Of a stretch of DNA of 38,432 bases, positions 8,847 to 17,285 are shown in pieces. The stretch's first letter is position 1. Each line of letters opens with the position of its first letter. Origin of the DNA: Candidatus Zipacnadia bacterium (lineage in GTDB: Bacteria; Armatimonadota; Zipacnadia; Zipacnadales; UBA5352); assembly GCA_029821265.1 (NCBI GenBank), contig JALGTR010000006.1, positions 1-38,432 on the forward strand. Direction: 5' to 3'. The translations under genes were made by a program, and so were the position numbers. The notes under the pieces were generated by a model. That model was not told where the DNA came from, searched no databases, and saw only the letters and a list, made by a program, of their open reading frames with translations.

Positions 8847-9830
8847 CTATGATCTGCTGACGGCATCGATGAGCGCGCGCATGTATCCAATGGCATAGGC
8901 GCGCCCGCGATGCCCGTAGGGCGTGTCACCTGCGATCCGCGGCGTGTGGTCGGGCATCATTGCGTAGCGGTAGCCGATCTCGTGGTACGCGCGCATCGCC
9001 TCCAGCATGTCGGTGTCGCCGTCGTCAACAAAGGATTCGTCGAAAAACGGCACAGACCCCTTCACGTCCCGGAAATGAACGTGATTGATCCGATCCTGCT
9101 TCCCGAACAGGTAGATGACCTCGATCGGGTCCACGCCCATCTCGGCGATCGTGCCCTGGCACAGATTCAGGCCGTTGGCCGGCGAGGGTACCTCCTCAAA
9201 CAGCCGCTGCAGGCCCTCAATCGTACCGATGATGCGGGCCTCGCCGCGCAGGAAGGGCGTCGGCGGATCGTGCGGGTGCAGGGCCAGGCGAATGTCCTGC
9301 TCCTCGGCGACGGGGATGATCGCGCGCAGGAACCAGAGCATGCGCTCCCACATCGTGTCGGCGTCCATGGCCTCCTCCGCCTCCACCGGGCCGACGTCCT
9401 TCACGGCCTCGTAGTCAAAGCGCCGCACCACCGCGCCCCCGCGTCCCTCACCGCGCGTGCTGCCCCACACGTCTGGCACGCTCCAGGTCCACTCCACGAC
9501 GGGCACCCCGAAGCTGCCGACAACGCGCAGGGTCTCGCGCACGTCCTCCGCCTCCTGCTCCCGCTCCGGGCGGCCCAGACGCGCATTCCAGTACTGGGTG
9601 TTGCGGCCCTGCGGCAGCAGGAAGACCGCCAGCTCGAGCCCGTACTGATCAAGCTGCTCGATGATGCGCTCGAGGTCCTCGGCGTGCAGCACATTCCCGT
9701 TCTCGCGGCTGATAAGATCGTGACCGCAGATCTTCACAGCCGGGACGCCCAGATGGGCCGCAAACGCCAGATCTTCGGGGTCGAACATCGCCGGCTCGCC
9801 CGTCAGTCTCATGCCAAGGCACAGCTTCAT
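8847..9830 (-). CDS. Mannonate dehydratase-like (UxuA-type) TIM-barrel protein
   Basis: A 327-aa protein of the xylose-isomerase-like TIM-barrel superfamily. Its motifs follow UxuA mannonate dehydratase: ALHPHDPP (His185), NLCQGT (Cys224), NHVHFRDVKG (His250/252) and MPDHTP (Asp294, His295). These give the Cys/His/Asp metal-ligand pattern of that family. UxuA converts D-mannonate to 2-keto-3-deoxygluconate in hexuronate catabolism. Here the protein is somewhat shorter than typical UxuA (about 350-400 aa), so a related sugar-acid dehydratase or isomerase is possible. ATG at 9830 has GAGGTGA 7 bases upstream. It starts 12 bp after the sulfatase stop, so the two are almost certainly co-transcribed. 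This supports a role downstream of uronate-containing glycan breakdown. Confidence 0.8.
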   Translation of the reverse strand: MKLCLGMRLTGEPAMFDPEDLAFAAHLGVPAVKICGHDLISRENGNVLHAEDLERIIEQLDQYGLELAVFLLPQGRNTQYWNARLGRPEREQEAEDVRETLRVVGSFGVPVVEWTWSVPDVWGSTRGEGRGGAVVRRFDYEAVKDVGPVEAEEAMDADTMWERMLWFLRAIIPVAEEQDIRLALHPHDPPTPFLRGEARIIGTIEGLQRLFEEVPSPANGLNLCQGTIAEMGVDPIEVIYLFGKQDRINHVHFRDVKGSVPFFDESFVDDGDTDMLEAMRAYHEIGYRYAMMPDHTPRIAGDTPYGHRGRAYAIGYMRALIDAVSRS

Positions 9831-9842
9831 CGGTCGGTCACC

Positions 9843-11162
9843 TCAGACGTGCGGTTCCGCGTTGTCGAGCGGTTCGTTCTCAGCGCGCTCGCGCTGGAGC
9901 TTCGTGGGTGCGTAATCGCCATACAGCAGAGGATCGTTCGTCTCGACCATCCAGTCATAGACGCGGGTGCGCAATCGCCACGCTGCATCCTGGTGGTCAG
10001 GGTCGTCGATCACGTTGTTCTGCTCAAGCGGATCGGCCTCGAGATCATACAGCTCCTCCTCGGGGCGCACTTCGTTGTAAAAGTCCTCGATCATCTCCTG
10101 CCCGCCGGGGCCGCGATAGATGTCCGCCGGCATGTAAACCAGCGGCCGGCGGCCGAAGTTGCGGATGTACTTGTACCGGTTCGTGCGAACCCCGCGCATG
10201 GGGTTGTACTGGTCGTGCCAGGTCATCTCACAGAAGATATCCTCGCGGGGCTCGTAGGCCTCGCCGTCGAGCAACCCCAGGAAGCTCCGGCCATCCACCT
10301 GCGGTGGCACCTCCGCACCCGCAAGGTCGAGCAGCGTCGGCAGCAGGTCGCAGTTGGTCAGCAGTTCGTCATGCTTGCGGCCGCCGTCAAAATGCCCCGG
10401 CCAGCGCATGACGAGCGTGGTCATGATCCCCGGATCGTAACAGGTGCCCTTCGCGCGGGGCATCGCGATGCCGTGGTCGGTGGTGAAGATGAAGAGCGTA
10501 TCCTGCGCGAGGCCGCTGCTCTCGAGCGCGTCGAGGACGATACCAACCGCCTCGTCGAGCCGCCAGATCAGCCCGTGCAGCCCCGCGAGATCCTCGCGAA
10601 TCCCGGGGCGATCCGGAAGATATGGCAGGGTCTGCAGGGTGTTGGGATCGTCGCGGTCGTAGCCCTCGCGTTCGTAGGGGCGATGCGGCTCGGCAACGCC
10701 GGCGGACACGAAGAACGGCTGCCCGTCCCGGGCGTCGCCGTGCAGGAAATCGCTCAGTGCCGACGCCACGGTTCGAGCGTCATTCCCCGTCTGCTCAATG
10801 GTCTGGTAGCCGAGACGAGCGGGCTCATTGTGCTCGTGCTGGTGGCCGATCAGGCGGGTGTGATAGCCGGCGCGGTTAAGGTACATCGGTAGCGTGACCT
10901 CATTCGCGCCGATCTCCCAGCCGATGTGGGCGAGGCCCACGAGCCCGTTGTTATGCGGGTAGCGGCCGGTCATGATCGAGCCACGCGAGGGCGAGCACTG
11001 GGCGGCGGTGCAGGCATACGTAGAGAACAGCACCCCGTCGTCGGCCATCCCGTCGATGTTTGGGGTCTCGATGGGCGCGCCGAGGCAGCCCACATACTGG
11101 CCGAGGTCGTGGCAGATCATCTTCACGATATTCGGTCGCGACCCGTGGCTTGCGCCGGGCAT
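9843..11162 (-). CDS. Type I sulfatase (formylglycine-dependent)
   Basis: A 439-aa alkaline-phosphatase-superfamily sulfatase. The maturation motif C56-S-P-S-R60 followed by GSIMTGR is intact, so Cys56 should become formylglycine. The N-terminal metal segment reads NIVKMICHDLG, with CHD instead of the usual ADD. A second metal region reads FTTDHG, with PRAKG after it. The family hydrolyses sulfate esters or N-sulfates, commonly on glycans. No signal peptide is visible (the protein starts MPGASHGSRPN), so it would act in the cytoplasm on imported oligosaccharides. ATG at 11162 has GGAGG 11 bases upstream, slightly long spacing. It is the first gene of the minus-strand series. No sulfatase-maturing enzyme is encoded in this window. 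Confidence 0.92.
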   Translation of the reverse strand: MPGASHGSRPNIVKMICHDLGQYVGCLGAPIETPNIDGMADDGVLFSTYACTAAQCSPSRGSIMTGRYPHNNGLVGLAHIGWEIGANEVTLPMYLNRAGYHTRLIGHQHEHNEPARLGYQTIEQTGNDARTVASALSDFLHGDARDGQPFFVSAGVAEPHRPYEREGYDRDDPNTLQTLPYLPDRPGIREDLAGLHGLIWRLDEAVGIVLDALESSGLAQDTLFIFTTDHGIAMPRAKGTCYDPGIMTTLVMRWPGHFDGGRKHDELLTNCDLLPTLLDLAGAEVPPQVDGRSFLGLLDGEAYEPREDIFCEMTWHDQYNPMRGVRTNRYKYIRNFGRRPLVYMPADIYRGPGGQEMIEDFYNEVRPEEELYDLEADPLEQNNVIDDPDHQDAAWRLRTRVYDWMVETNDPLLYGDYAPTKLQRERAENEPLDNAEPHV

Positions 11163-11547
11163 GGCAGTTGCAGCCTCCGATCAGGCGACGGGAGCAACAG
11201 GCGGGCGTCATCACGCTCCCGCGCAGTGATTGCGCCGGGTGTGTTCTTCGCCACCAGTGCCCGCGCCCCTTCATCCGGTGGAACTCAGCCGCGAAGCTCC
11301 GCTCCGGCACGAAGATGCGCCTCGACTGACCGCACGACGATGAGATTGAACACACTGGGGGGAAGGCCACGCACCTGCCGTGACCTCCCGTGCAACGACC
11401 CCGGGATCGTCGTGGGGCGATTCGGTGAACTACCGCGGCTTTCCCCCACTCCTGGAGCGCGGCGCCCGCGCTGGCGATCATCGGGTGCAGGTCCTCCGCC
11501 GGCTGCGGACGAACACAGAGCCGACCACGCGAAGGGAGGTCCCATCA
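11163..11547 (+). other. Divergent intergenic region (385 bp)
   Basis: Gap between the minus-strand sulfatase and the plus-strand gene at 11548. It must hold promoters for both directions. I see no convincing -35/-10 pair, operator or RNA motif. Open frames cross it on both strands but have no start signals or recognisable protein content. Confidence 0.5.
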
Positions 11548-12249
11548 ATGGACCGCAGGGAGCAGATCATCGAACGCTGGGGCGAGTGGCTACCGCCTGA
11601 GCCGCATCGGCAGGCCGTCGTCGATTTCGTGGCGCGTGGCCGGGCAACCATCGCCCGGCCCGACGAGGACCGGCCGCCCGTGCTGCTCTACGAGGATGGC
11701 GGGGCGATGTCGCTTCCGCTCGTGCGCTACGACGGCTCCGAGCCGTTCTACTCCGCCGAACGGCCGCAGACCGAATCCGGCGAGCGACGCACCACGAAGT
11801 ACAGCGACGTGTGCGGCACCGTCGATGAGTTCAAGCGCATCGTGCAGCAGGGACCCGAGGCACTGGAGCGCAGGGGCGATGAGATCGCGGAGCTTTTCGA
11901 TGACATTCGGTATATGATCGGGCGGATGTACCGGCGACAGCGGGAGTACATCACCTTCGCCGACCAGTTGAGGGAGGCGCTCGACCGGCTTGAGAGCCTG
12001 GAGATCGTCGACCGCGCGCCATCGGACGAGGGCCTGGCTGAGATCGAGAGCATGCTCAGGTCGGGCCGGGCTGACGACGCGGGACGCCTCAATGAGCTCG
12101 CCGAGCAGGTTCGGGCCGTGGCGCAGGCGCAGGAGGACAACCTGCGCGAGCAGAAGGCCGCGGCCATCGACGTGCTTGCGGCCTATCGGCGGGTCAGAGG
12201 TGGCCGCGACTGGACTGAGGCGGAGGCGGCGATTGAGGACGAGGACTGA
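11548..12249 (+). CDS. Hypothetical protein with long helical/coiled-coil region
   Basis: I do not recognise this 233-aa protein. ATG at 11548 is chosen because GGGAGG lies 8 bases upstream; the open frame extends further 5' without start signals. Residues 1-90 are mixed, with a DRPPVLLYEDGG segment that could be a small beta unit. From about residue 95 to the end the sequence is strongly charged and helical, rich in Glu, Arg, Ala and Leu with few helix breakers, typical of a coiled coil. There is no signal peptide or membrane segment. It precedes the Gfo/Idh/MocA gene by 108 bp and may be co-transcribed. No function is proposed. Confidence 0.7.
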   Translation: MDRREQIIERWGEWLPPEPHRQAVVDFVARGRATIARPDEDRPPVLLYEDGGAMSLPLVRYDGSEPFYSAERPQTESGERRTTKYSDVCGTVDEFKRIVQQGPEALERRGDEIAELFDDIRYMIGRMYRRQREYITFADQLREALDRLESLEIVDRAPSDEGLAEIESMLRSGRADDAGRLNELAEQVRAVAQAQEDNLREQKAAAIDVLAAYRRVRGGRDWTEAEAAIEDED

Positions 12250-12357
12250 CGCCTGGCGGAAAGGAAGTCGCTTCGGCGCGAGGAAAAGGCGGGCGCGCGA
12301 GACATGCAGTCAACGGGCGCCAGAGAGCGCTCAACCGCATAGAGGGAGATGGAGGAG

Positions 12358-13386
12358 ATGGCTGTTCGACTGGGATTCGTCGGGACCGGCGGGATCGCTA
12401 ACCGCCACCTGAGCTGCGCGCAGAGACACGATGATATGGAGATCGTCGCCACCTGCGACGTCGTCCTCGAGCGTGCGCAGGAAGCCGCGGACAAATACGG
12501 CGGCGAGGCATTCGAGGATTTCGAGAAGATGTATGACGATGTCGAACCGGACGCGATCGTCATCTGCACGCCGCCATTCGCGCACGGGGACATCGAAGAG
12601 GAGGCCGCCAGGCGCGGCATCCATTTCTTCGTGGAGAAGCCGGTCGCGATCAGTATGGAGATGGCCGGCCGCGTCCTTGACGCGGTCCGCGAGCATGATG
12701 TCATCACGCAGGTCGGCTATATGTTCAGGCTTTCGCCTCCGATCGTGAAGGCGCAGAAGATGCTCTCCGACCGCGCGATCGCGATGGTCCAGGCGCACTA
12801 CTACATGCCCGGGCTGCCCAACAAGAGCTGGTGGACGAAGATGGACATGGGCGGCGGGCAGCTCGTCGAGCAGGCCACGCACATGCTCGATCTCGGCCGC
12901 TTCCTCGCGGGCGACGTCAAGAGCGTCATCGGCAAGACCTCCCGAGTCCGCGACTGGGAGCCGCCGGCGGGCTACGAGCCCGGCCCGGGCCTGGTGGAGT
13001 ATGCCGAGGGCTTCGAGATCCCCGACACCACCGCGCTGATCCTGGAGTACGAGAGCGGCTCGATGGGCACGCTCTCCTGCTCGCTGGTTCCGCAGGTTGC
13101 GTGGGACAACGGCTTCAAGGTCGTGGCCGATGGCGCACTGCTGACCATAGACGGCCCGAACGCCAGCTGGAAAACTGACGACGGTGACGTCGAGGAGGCC
13201 GCGCCCGACAACTGGGCCGACCTCGTGCTCGTGGAGTTCGTCAATGCGGTGATGGGCGAGGGTGAGGCGAGTATTCCCTACGAGGAGGGCGTCAAGTCCC
13301 TGGCGATCTCACTTGCAGGCTACGAATCGGTCGATCGCGGGTGCGAGCCTGTGGAGATCGCGGAGATACTGCCGGAGGGGATCTGA
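12358..13386 (+). CDS. Gfo/Idh/MocA-family NAD(P)-dependent oxidoreductase
   Basis: A 342-aa cytoplasmic dehydrogenase. The N-terminal Rossmann fold shows GFVGTGGIANRH, with the NAD(P)-binding glycines, and CTPPFAH. The family's EKP motif is present (FVEKPVAI), contributing the conserved Lys. The C-terminal domain contains GGGQLVEQATHMLDL, which supplies the catalytic-region His and Asp. The family oxidises or reduces sugars and inositols; the substrate cannot be assigned. ATG at 12358 is preferred because AGAGGGAG lies 9 bases upstream. ATG at 12349 would sit directly on that sequence. The gene ends 38 bp before a strong hairpin and converges with the lipoprotein gene. Confidence 0.9.
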   Translation: MAVRLGFVGTGGIANRHLSCAQRHDDMEIVATCDVVLERAQEAADKYGGEAFEDFEKMYDDVEPDAIVICTPPFAHGDIEEEAARRGIHFFVEKPVAISMEMAGRVLDAVREHDVITQVGYMFRLSPPIVKAQKMLSDRAIAMVQAHYYMPGLPNKSWWTKMDMGGGQLVEQATHMLDLGRFLAGDVKSVIGKTSRVRDWEPPAGYEPGPGLVEYAEGFEIPDTTALILEYESGSMGTLSCSLVPQVAWDNGFKVVADGALLTIDGPNASWKTDDGDVEEAAPDNWADLVLVEFVNAVMGEGEASIPYEEGVKSLAISLAGYESVDRGCEPVEIAEILPEGI

Positions 13387-13424
13387 ACCGCCTCCGGCGC
13401 CTCGTCGCTGTGTGGACGGAACGC

Positions 13425-13449
13425 GGGCGCGGCCGATTCGGCCGCGCCC
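13425..13449 (+). terminator. Bidirectional hairpin terminator between convergent genes
   Basis: A perfect 11-bp stem, GGGCGCGGCCG (13425-13435) with CGGCCGCGCCC (13439-13449), and a 3-nt loop. It lies between the convergent oxidoreductase and lipoprotein genes. The plus-strand sequence after it (GATCTATTCCGTTTG) is only moderately T-rich, so it is not a textbook intrinsic terminator. Position and stem strength make a shared terminator likely. Confidence 0.7.
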
Positions 13450-13496
13450 GATCTATTCCGTTTGATGGCCTTCAGGCCGACTGCGCAGCGGGCGCC

Positions 13497-13784
13497 CTAC
13501 TGGCCCCCGCCATCAGCCTCCGCCTCGGTTTCCTCGGCCTCGGGGGCCGCAGGCTCCTCATCCTCGGTCGCCTCTCCGACCTCCGCGTCAACAGGCGGTG
13601 CCGCAGGCTCGACGCCTGCTTCCGGCGGCATCGGTGTGCCATCGGGCGCCGGCGCCTGCATTACCGGATCCGGCGGCTCGACAGTCGTCGTCTCGGGCTC
13701 CTCGCCCGGGCAGCCGACCATGACCGCGACAACAAGCACGGTTGCCGCAATCAGCAGCACAATGGCCAACTTTCGCGACATCAT
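13497..13784 (-). CDS. Small acidic, Pro/Glu/Ala-rich lipoprotein
   Basis: A 95-aa predicted lipoprotein with no recognised family. ATG at 13784 has GGAGGG 7 bases upstream; the next codon is also ATG. A hydrophobic stretch leads to a lipobox-like AVMVGC (Cys25). The rest is low-complexity and strongly acidic, dominated by Glu, Pro, Ala and Val with a run of Thr and a GGGQ end, so it is likely unstructured. It would be a membrane-anchored, disordered chain. It lies 100 bp downstream of the large secreted protein gene on the same strand. An open frame extends further upstream, but that part is the non-coding frame of the neighbour. Confidence 0.72.
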   Translation of the reverse strand: MMSRKLAIVLLIAATVLVVAVMVGCPGEEPETTTVEPPDPVMQAPAPDGTPMPPEAGVEPAAPPVDAEVGEATEDEEPAAPEAEETEAEADGGGQ

Positions 13785-13884
13785 AGTGTTTCCCTCCTGC
13801 ATCTCCATGCGTTGCAGTGTTACGACTGATATATTCGCCGCGCTCGATTCACCACCTGCCTCCCGCCGAATGAGACGCGCCGGG

Positions 13885-16602
13885 TTACCCTCCCACCCGA
13901 AGCTCAAAGACCTGCTCTGAGCGCCCCCCGAACTGGTTTGTGACCGCGATTTGCACCCGCGCGGAACCGATGTCGGCCTCGGACGGAGTGCCCGAGAGCA
14001 GTCCGCTTTCGGCATCGATCGACAGCCACTGTGGTCCATCCTCGAGCGCGAAGATGTTCTTCTCAATGTCCCAGAACCGGTCGCCGGGGGCCTCGTAACG
14101 GTGCTGCGCGTCGCCCAGCGATCGCAGGCTCCGGACCTGGTATTGGTACCTCTCGCCCGCGGTCGCACGAGACGCGGGCCTGCTGAAGATGAATGGATGC
14201 GGCGCCTCGGCGTAGTCGGAGTTGCCGCTTTCGGTGCCGGCGGCGTCGATGGCCACCACCCGGTAGAAGACGCGGTTCATATTCTCGTGGTTCGCGTCCG
14301 GCGAGATCACCACCATCGAGGTGCGATCCGTTTCGGCGATGAAGTTGCCGGGCACCTCACCGATCGTGTAGCGGGTGTAGGGATCGCGATGTGCCGGAAA
14401 GCCCTTCTCGTCGGAGCCGAAGACGGCGTAGCGCACGGGGCGCGCGCCGAGCGGGTTGGGGTTCCACCGCAGCGTGCCGATAGGTCCGTCCATCTCCAGT
14501 CGCACGTTGACCGGCACCCGCGGTCCCTGCCAGGTGAACCTACGAGGCTCGCTCCACCGCCCCCACGTGCCCCAGCGATCCTGGGTCCGCATCCGCCAGT
14601 AGTACGTGACGTCCGGCGAGTAGATGCCCGTGAAGGGTACAACGTAGCTGACCGTCGGCACCATTACGTCGAGGCTCGTGCGATACGGCCACGCGAAGTC
14701 CTCACGGCGCGAGACCTGCAGATGATAGCGCGCAGCCCCGGCGACCGGCTCCCAGGCGTACTTCAGGATGGATTCCGCGACCTGTTGCCCCGGCCCCGGA
14801 TAGACCATCCGTGGCGGCTCGAGCGGAGTGATCGCCTCGGTCTCGCGCCACTGGTGAGTTATGCGCACCCGGTGAGGTCCGTCGGTCTCGTCGCTGTACA
14901 CGCAGGAGTTGCTGCCCAGGCGCAGCCGGGGCAGCGACTGGGGCGCGGCCATCACGTCCGTCTCAATGGCGAGCGAGCGCAGGCCTGCCGAAGGCTCTTC
15001 CCCCGCCGACGACAGCCCCACGCGTACGAAGTATTCATACTTCGCGGGATCGGTGAGCACCTCCAGCGCATCCTCGAGCGCGACCTCGGCCCGATGCCCG
15101 GCTCCGCCGGTCTCCGCCCACAGTTCCGTGAAATGCTCCCCGTCGAGCGAAAGTGCGATTGAGTACCGGTCGTCCTGCCGTCGGCCGGTGAACTCCGCGC
15201 GAACCGTCCCGCCGCAGATCGCGTAGGGCACTGAGATTCGGTAGGTAATCGAGGCCTCGCGCGAGGAGCCGGCGACGGAGGCGTCGCCGCTGACCGCAGG
15301 CACGATGTCGACGGCTCTCGCAGCGTCAGAGGCGACGCGCTCAGGGCTCAGATGCGGCTCGTAGACGAATTTCGAGTTGCCGAAGTACTTCGGCTGGTGC
15401 GCGCGCTCGGAGTTCTCGGCGCAGATCTTGCCGATGTTGTCCCAGCGGAACTCGACACGCTCGCCGGGACGCAGTGTATAGGCGATCTCATGGCCACGGA
15501 GAGTCGGGAAAGCCTCACCGTCGTCGGGCCCGAACAGCGCCGCAGGCGCCTCACTGGGCACAAACCGCCCGACCACTGGACCGTAGTTCAGCTCCCGCCG
15601 TGCGAGATCGTGATCGCGCGCGATGGAGTCGCCCGAGACCGGGATGTGGTTCTCGCGATCAAGGTAGAAGCAATCCATATCGATGTCCATGAACTGATAC
15701 TCGCGCCCCACCAGCGCCTCGCACTGCACGTGGCCATGGAGCGCTCGGTTCTTCGAGCCCGGGAAGCCGCCGTGGTGGTAGAGAGAGCAGCCGGAGTTGC
15801 CCGCATCATCGCAAAGGTTGAAGCCGAAGATGTTCATCAGGCGCACAGGATCGTGTGGCACGTTGTTGCCGAACAGCGGGCTTTCATGGTAGAGGTTCAT
15901 CCGCATGTTCTGCCAGATCAGGTAGACCCGGTCCTGGTCGGTCTCGGCGCCCCGCGTGAACTCCTCAAGCAGCGACTCGAATGTGTACCAGTTCCCCCGT
16001 TCGTTGATCACCAGCCGCGGGTTGACGACCGGTGTGTCGCCGGCGTTCTCGATGGTAAGCTGCACGTTGGGTTGGAACGCCACGCGGTAGCTGCTGGAGG
16101 CCACCGTGAGGGTATTCTCCATGTCCAGCGTGCCGCCCATCGTGATGGTGTACTCATGACTGGAGCCGTCGATCTCCTCGACGTGGCTGCGCTCGGTGCT
16201 GGGCAGGGAGGAGATGCCGCCGAGCATGCTGACGGGATTGGGCGACGCCACCTCATAGACCCGACCGTTGGTTCGCGGATCGGTGTTGTCGGAGGCCGAG
16301 AAATACAGCGCCTCGCGCGTCCAGTGCGAGTAGCGCCCCTCGCCCTTCTCACGGATCTCCCTGTGCGGCGAGTGCGGCGGCCCGAGGCGCTGGCCGTCCT
16401 CGAAGACGAGAAGCTGCGAGCCGTTGGAGCTGAACTTGTCGCCGTCCTCTCCGAAATCCATGGACGCGATGTAGCAAAAGCCCGTCTCGTGGCGGATCGC
16501 GCCGGTGGGGATCGGGTAGCGCCTGAGGTCCTGCGCGGTCGCCGACATCGCGATCGCCCCCGCGATCATCGTGATCACTGTGACCGTCGTCAGACGGGTC
16601 AT
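13885..16602 (-). CDS. Large secreted protein: transglutaminase-like, Fn3-like and Ig-like domains
   Basis: A 905-aa exported protein with signal peptide 1-23 (cleavage after ATAQ) and GGAGG 7 bases before the ATG. Residues ~200-330 resemble a transglutaminase-like cysteine peptidase fold. C264 (FNLCDDAG) with H291 (LHGHVQCE) and D306 (QFMDID) have the order and spacing of the Cys-His-Asp triad. Residues ~400-560 form a beta-rich region. Residues ~590-790 contain fibronectin-III-like segments, such as YAWEPVAGAARYHLQV and YYWRMRTQDRWG. The last ~75 residues match a putative-Ig (He_PIG) repeat: GPQWLSIDAESGLLSGTP. It probably binds or processes extracellular polymer or protein. The catalytic assignment is inference from motif spacing. 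Confidence 0.75.
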   Translation of the reverse strand: MTRLTTVTVITMIAGAIAMSATAQDLRRYPIPTGAIRHETGFCYIASMDFGEDGDKFSSNGSQLLVFEDGQRLGPPHSPHREIREKGEGRYSHWTREALYFSASDNTDPRTNGRVYEVASPNPVSMLGGISSLPSTERSHVEEIDGSSHEYTITMGGTLDMENTLTVASSSYRVAFQPNVQLTIENAGDTPVVNPRLVINERGNWYTFESLLEEFTRGAETDQDRVYLIWQNMRMNLYHESPLFGNNVPHDPVRLMNIFGFNLCDDAGNSGCSLYHHGGFPGSKNRALHGHVQCEALVGREYQFMDIDMDCFYLDRENHIPVSGDSIARDHDLARRELNYGPVVGRFVPSEAPAALFGPDDGEAFPTLRGHEIAYTLRPGERVEFRWDNIGKICAENSERAHQPKYFGNSKFVYEPHLSPERVASDAARAVDIVPAVSGDASVAGSSREASITYRISVPYAICGGTVRAEFTGRRQDDRYSIALSLDGEHFTELWAETGGAGHRAEVALEDALEVLTDPAKYEYFVRVGLSSAGEEPSAGLRSLAIETDVMAAPQSLPRLRLGSNSCVYSDETDGPHRVRITHQWRETEAITPLEPPRMVYPGPGQQVAESILKYAWEPVAGAARYHLQVSRREDFAWPYRTSLDVMVPTVSYVVPFTGIYSPDVTYYWRMRTQDRWGTWGRWSEPRRFTWQGPRVPVNVRLEMDGPIGTLRWNPNPLGARPVRYAVFGSDEKGFPAHRDPYTRYTIGEVPGNFIAETDRTSMVVISPDANHENMNRVFYRVVAIDAAGTESGNSDYAEAPHPFIFSRPASRATAGERYQYQVRSLRSLGDAQHRYEAPGDRFWDIEKNIFALEDGPQWLSIDAESGLLSGTPSEADIGSARVQIAVTNQFGGRSEQVFELRVGG

Positions 16603-16663
16603 GGCGTGGCCTCCTCGTGACAGCCCATCGACTGCGCGGAGTATTGCACGGCCGCGCCGCGAG

Positions 16664-16685
16664 GACCTGCCGCCGGAGGCAGGTC
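16664..16685. repeat. Inverted repeat in divergent promoter region
   Basis: GACCTGCC (16664-16671) and GGCAGGTC (16678-16685) form a perfect 8-bp inverted repeat with a 6-nt spacer. It sits in the 127-bp gap between the divergent large secreted protein gene and the flavodoxin gene. It could be an operator or a hairpin in the flavodoxin leader. No regulator can be named. Confidence 0.45.
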
Positions 16686-16729
16686 TGGGCCAGATAGCGC
16701 CGAACTGCGAGGGAAGAGGAGATGGCTCA

Positions 16730-17284
16730 ATGAGGACACTGATTGCCTACGAGACTGCTCACGGTAGCACAGAGGCCGTCGCGGAGGTCATCGCCGGGCG
16801 GCTGCGCGATCTGGGCGCAGACGCGGATCTGCAGCGTTGCCGTAATGTGGATGCCGTCGAGCCGTACGACACATTCGTCGTCGGCTCTCCGGTATGGGGA
16901 GGAAACTGGCTGAAGCCGGCCCGGAGGTTCGTGCGGCGGTTCGAGGAGCAGCTTGCACAGGCGCCGATCGCCTACTTCCACACGAGCGGAGCGGCAGGGG
17001 ACCCGCAGCAGCGCCCCGAGATCGAGCAGATGATGGAGCGAACACTGCCCGCCTACGCGCCCGGGGTGGAGCCCCTGTCGATCGCGGCCTTCGCCGGCGT
17101 GATCGACTACGACCAGTACAATTTCGCGCTGCGGCTGGTCATGAAGGCGGTCGTGGGACGCGCCGGTGGCCCCACGACCGGCCGTCATGACATGCGTGAC
17201 TGGGATCATATCCGCTCATGGGCGGATGAGATCTACCGCATGTTCTCGGTGGAGCTCCAGGGCCGCCGGGGAAACGTGAACTGA
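16730..17284 (+). CDS. Flavodoxin-domain protein (HemG-like)
   Basis: A 184-aa cytoplasmic FMN-binding protein. The phosphate-binding loop is YETAHGSTEAVAE near the N-terminus. It is followed by VVGSPVWGGNWLKPARRFVRR, which resembles the second FMN loop and helix of menaquinone-dependent protoporphyrinogen oxidase (HemG) and related flavodoxins. The C-terminal segment WDHIRSWADEIYR is also typical of that group. No heme-biosynthesis gene is nearby, so I name only the domain. ATG at 16730 has AGGAGA 7 bases upstream; the frame is open further upstream without a better start. Its stop is one base from the stop of the convergent minus-strand gene, so the two transcripts must overlap. Confidence 0.85.
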   Translation: MRTLIAYETAHGSTEAVAEVIAGRLRDLGADADLQRCRNVDAVEPYDTFVVGSPVWGGNWLKPARRFVRRFEEQLAQAPIAYFHTSGAAGDPQQRPEIEQMMERTLPAYAPGVEPLSIAAFAGVIDYDQYNFALRLVMKAVVGRAGGPTTGRHDMRDWDHIRSWADEIYRMFSVELQGRRGNVN

Positions 17285-17285
17285 T

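Noticed and set aside
8910-10892. Antisense open frame of 660 codons across the UxuA-like and sulfatase genes
   Set aside because: Same cause: GC-rich third positions suppress stops on the opposite strand. The minus-strand genes carry the catalytic motifs.
11285-11481. Possible remnant of a regulator gene on the minus strand upstream of the sulfatase
   Set aside because: Short peptide fragments in different frames looked protein-like, but I could not match any of them to a family.
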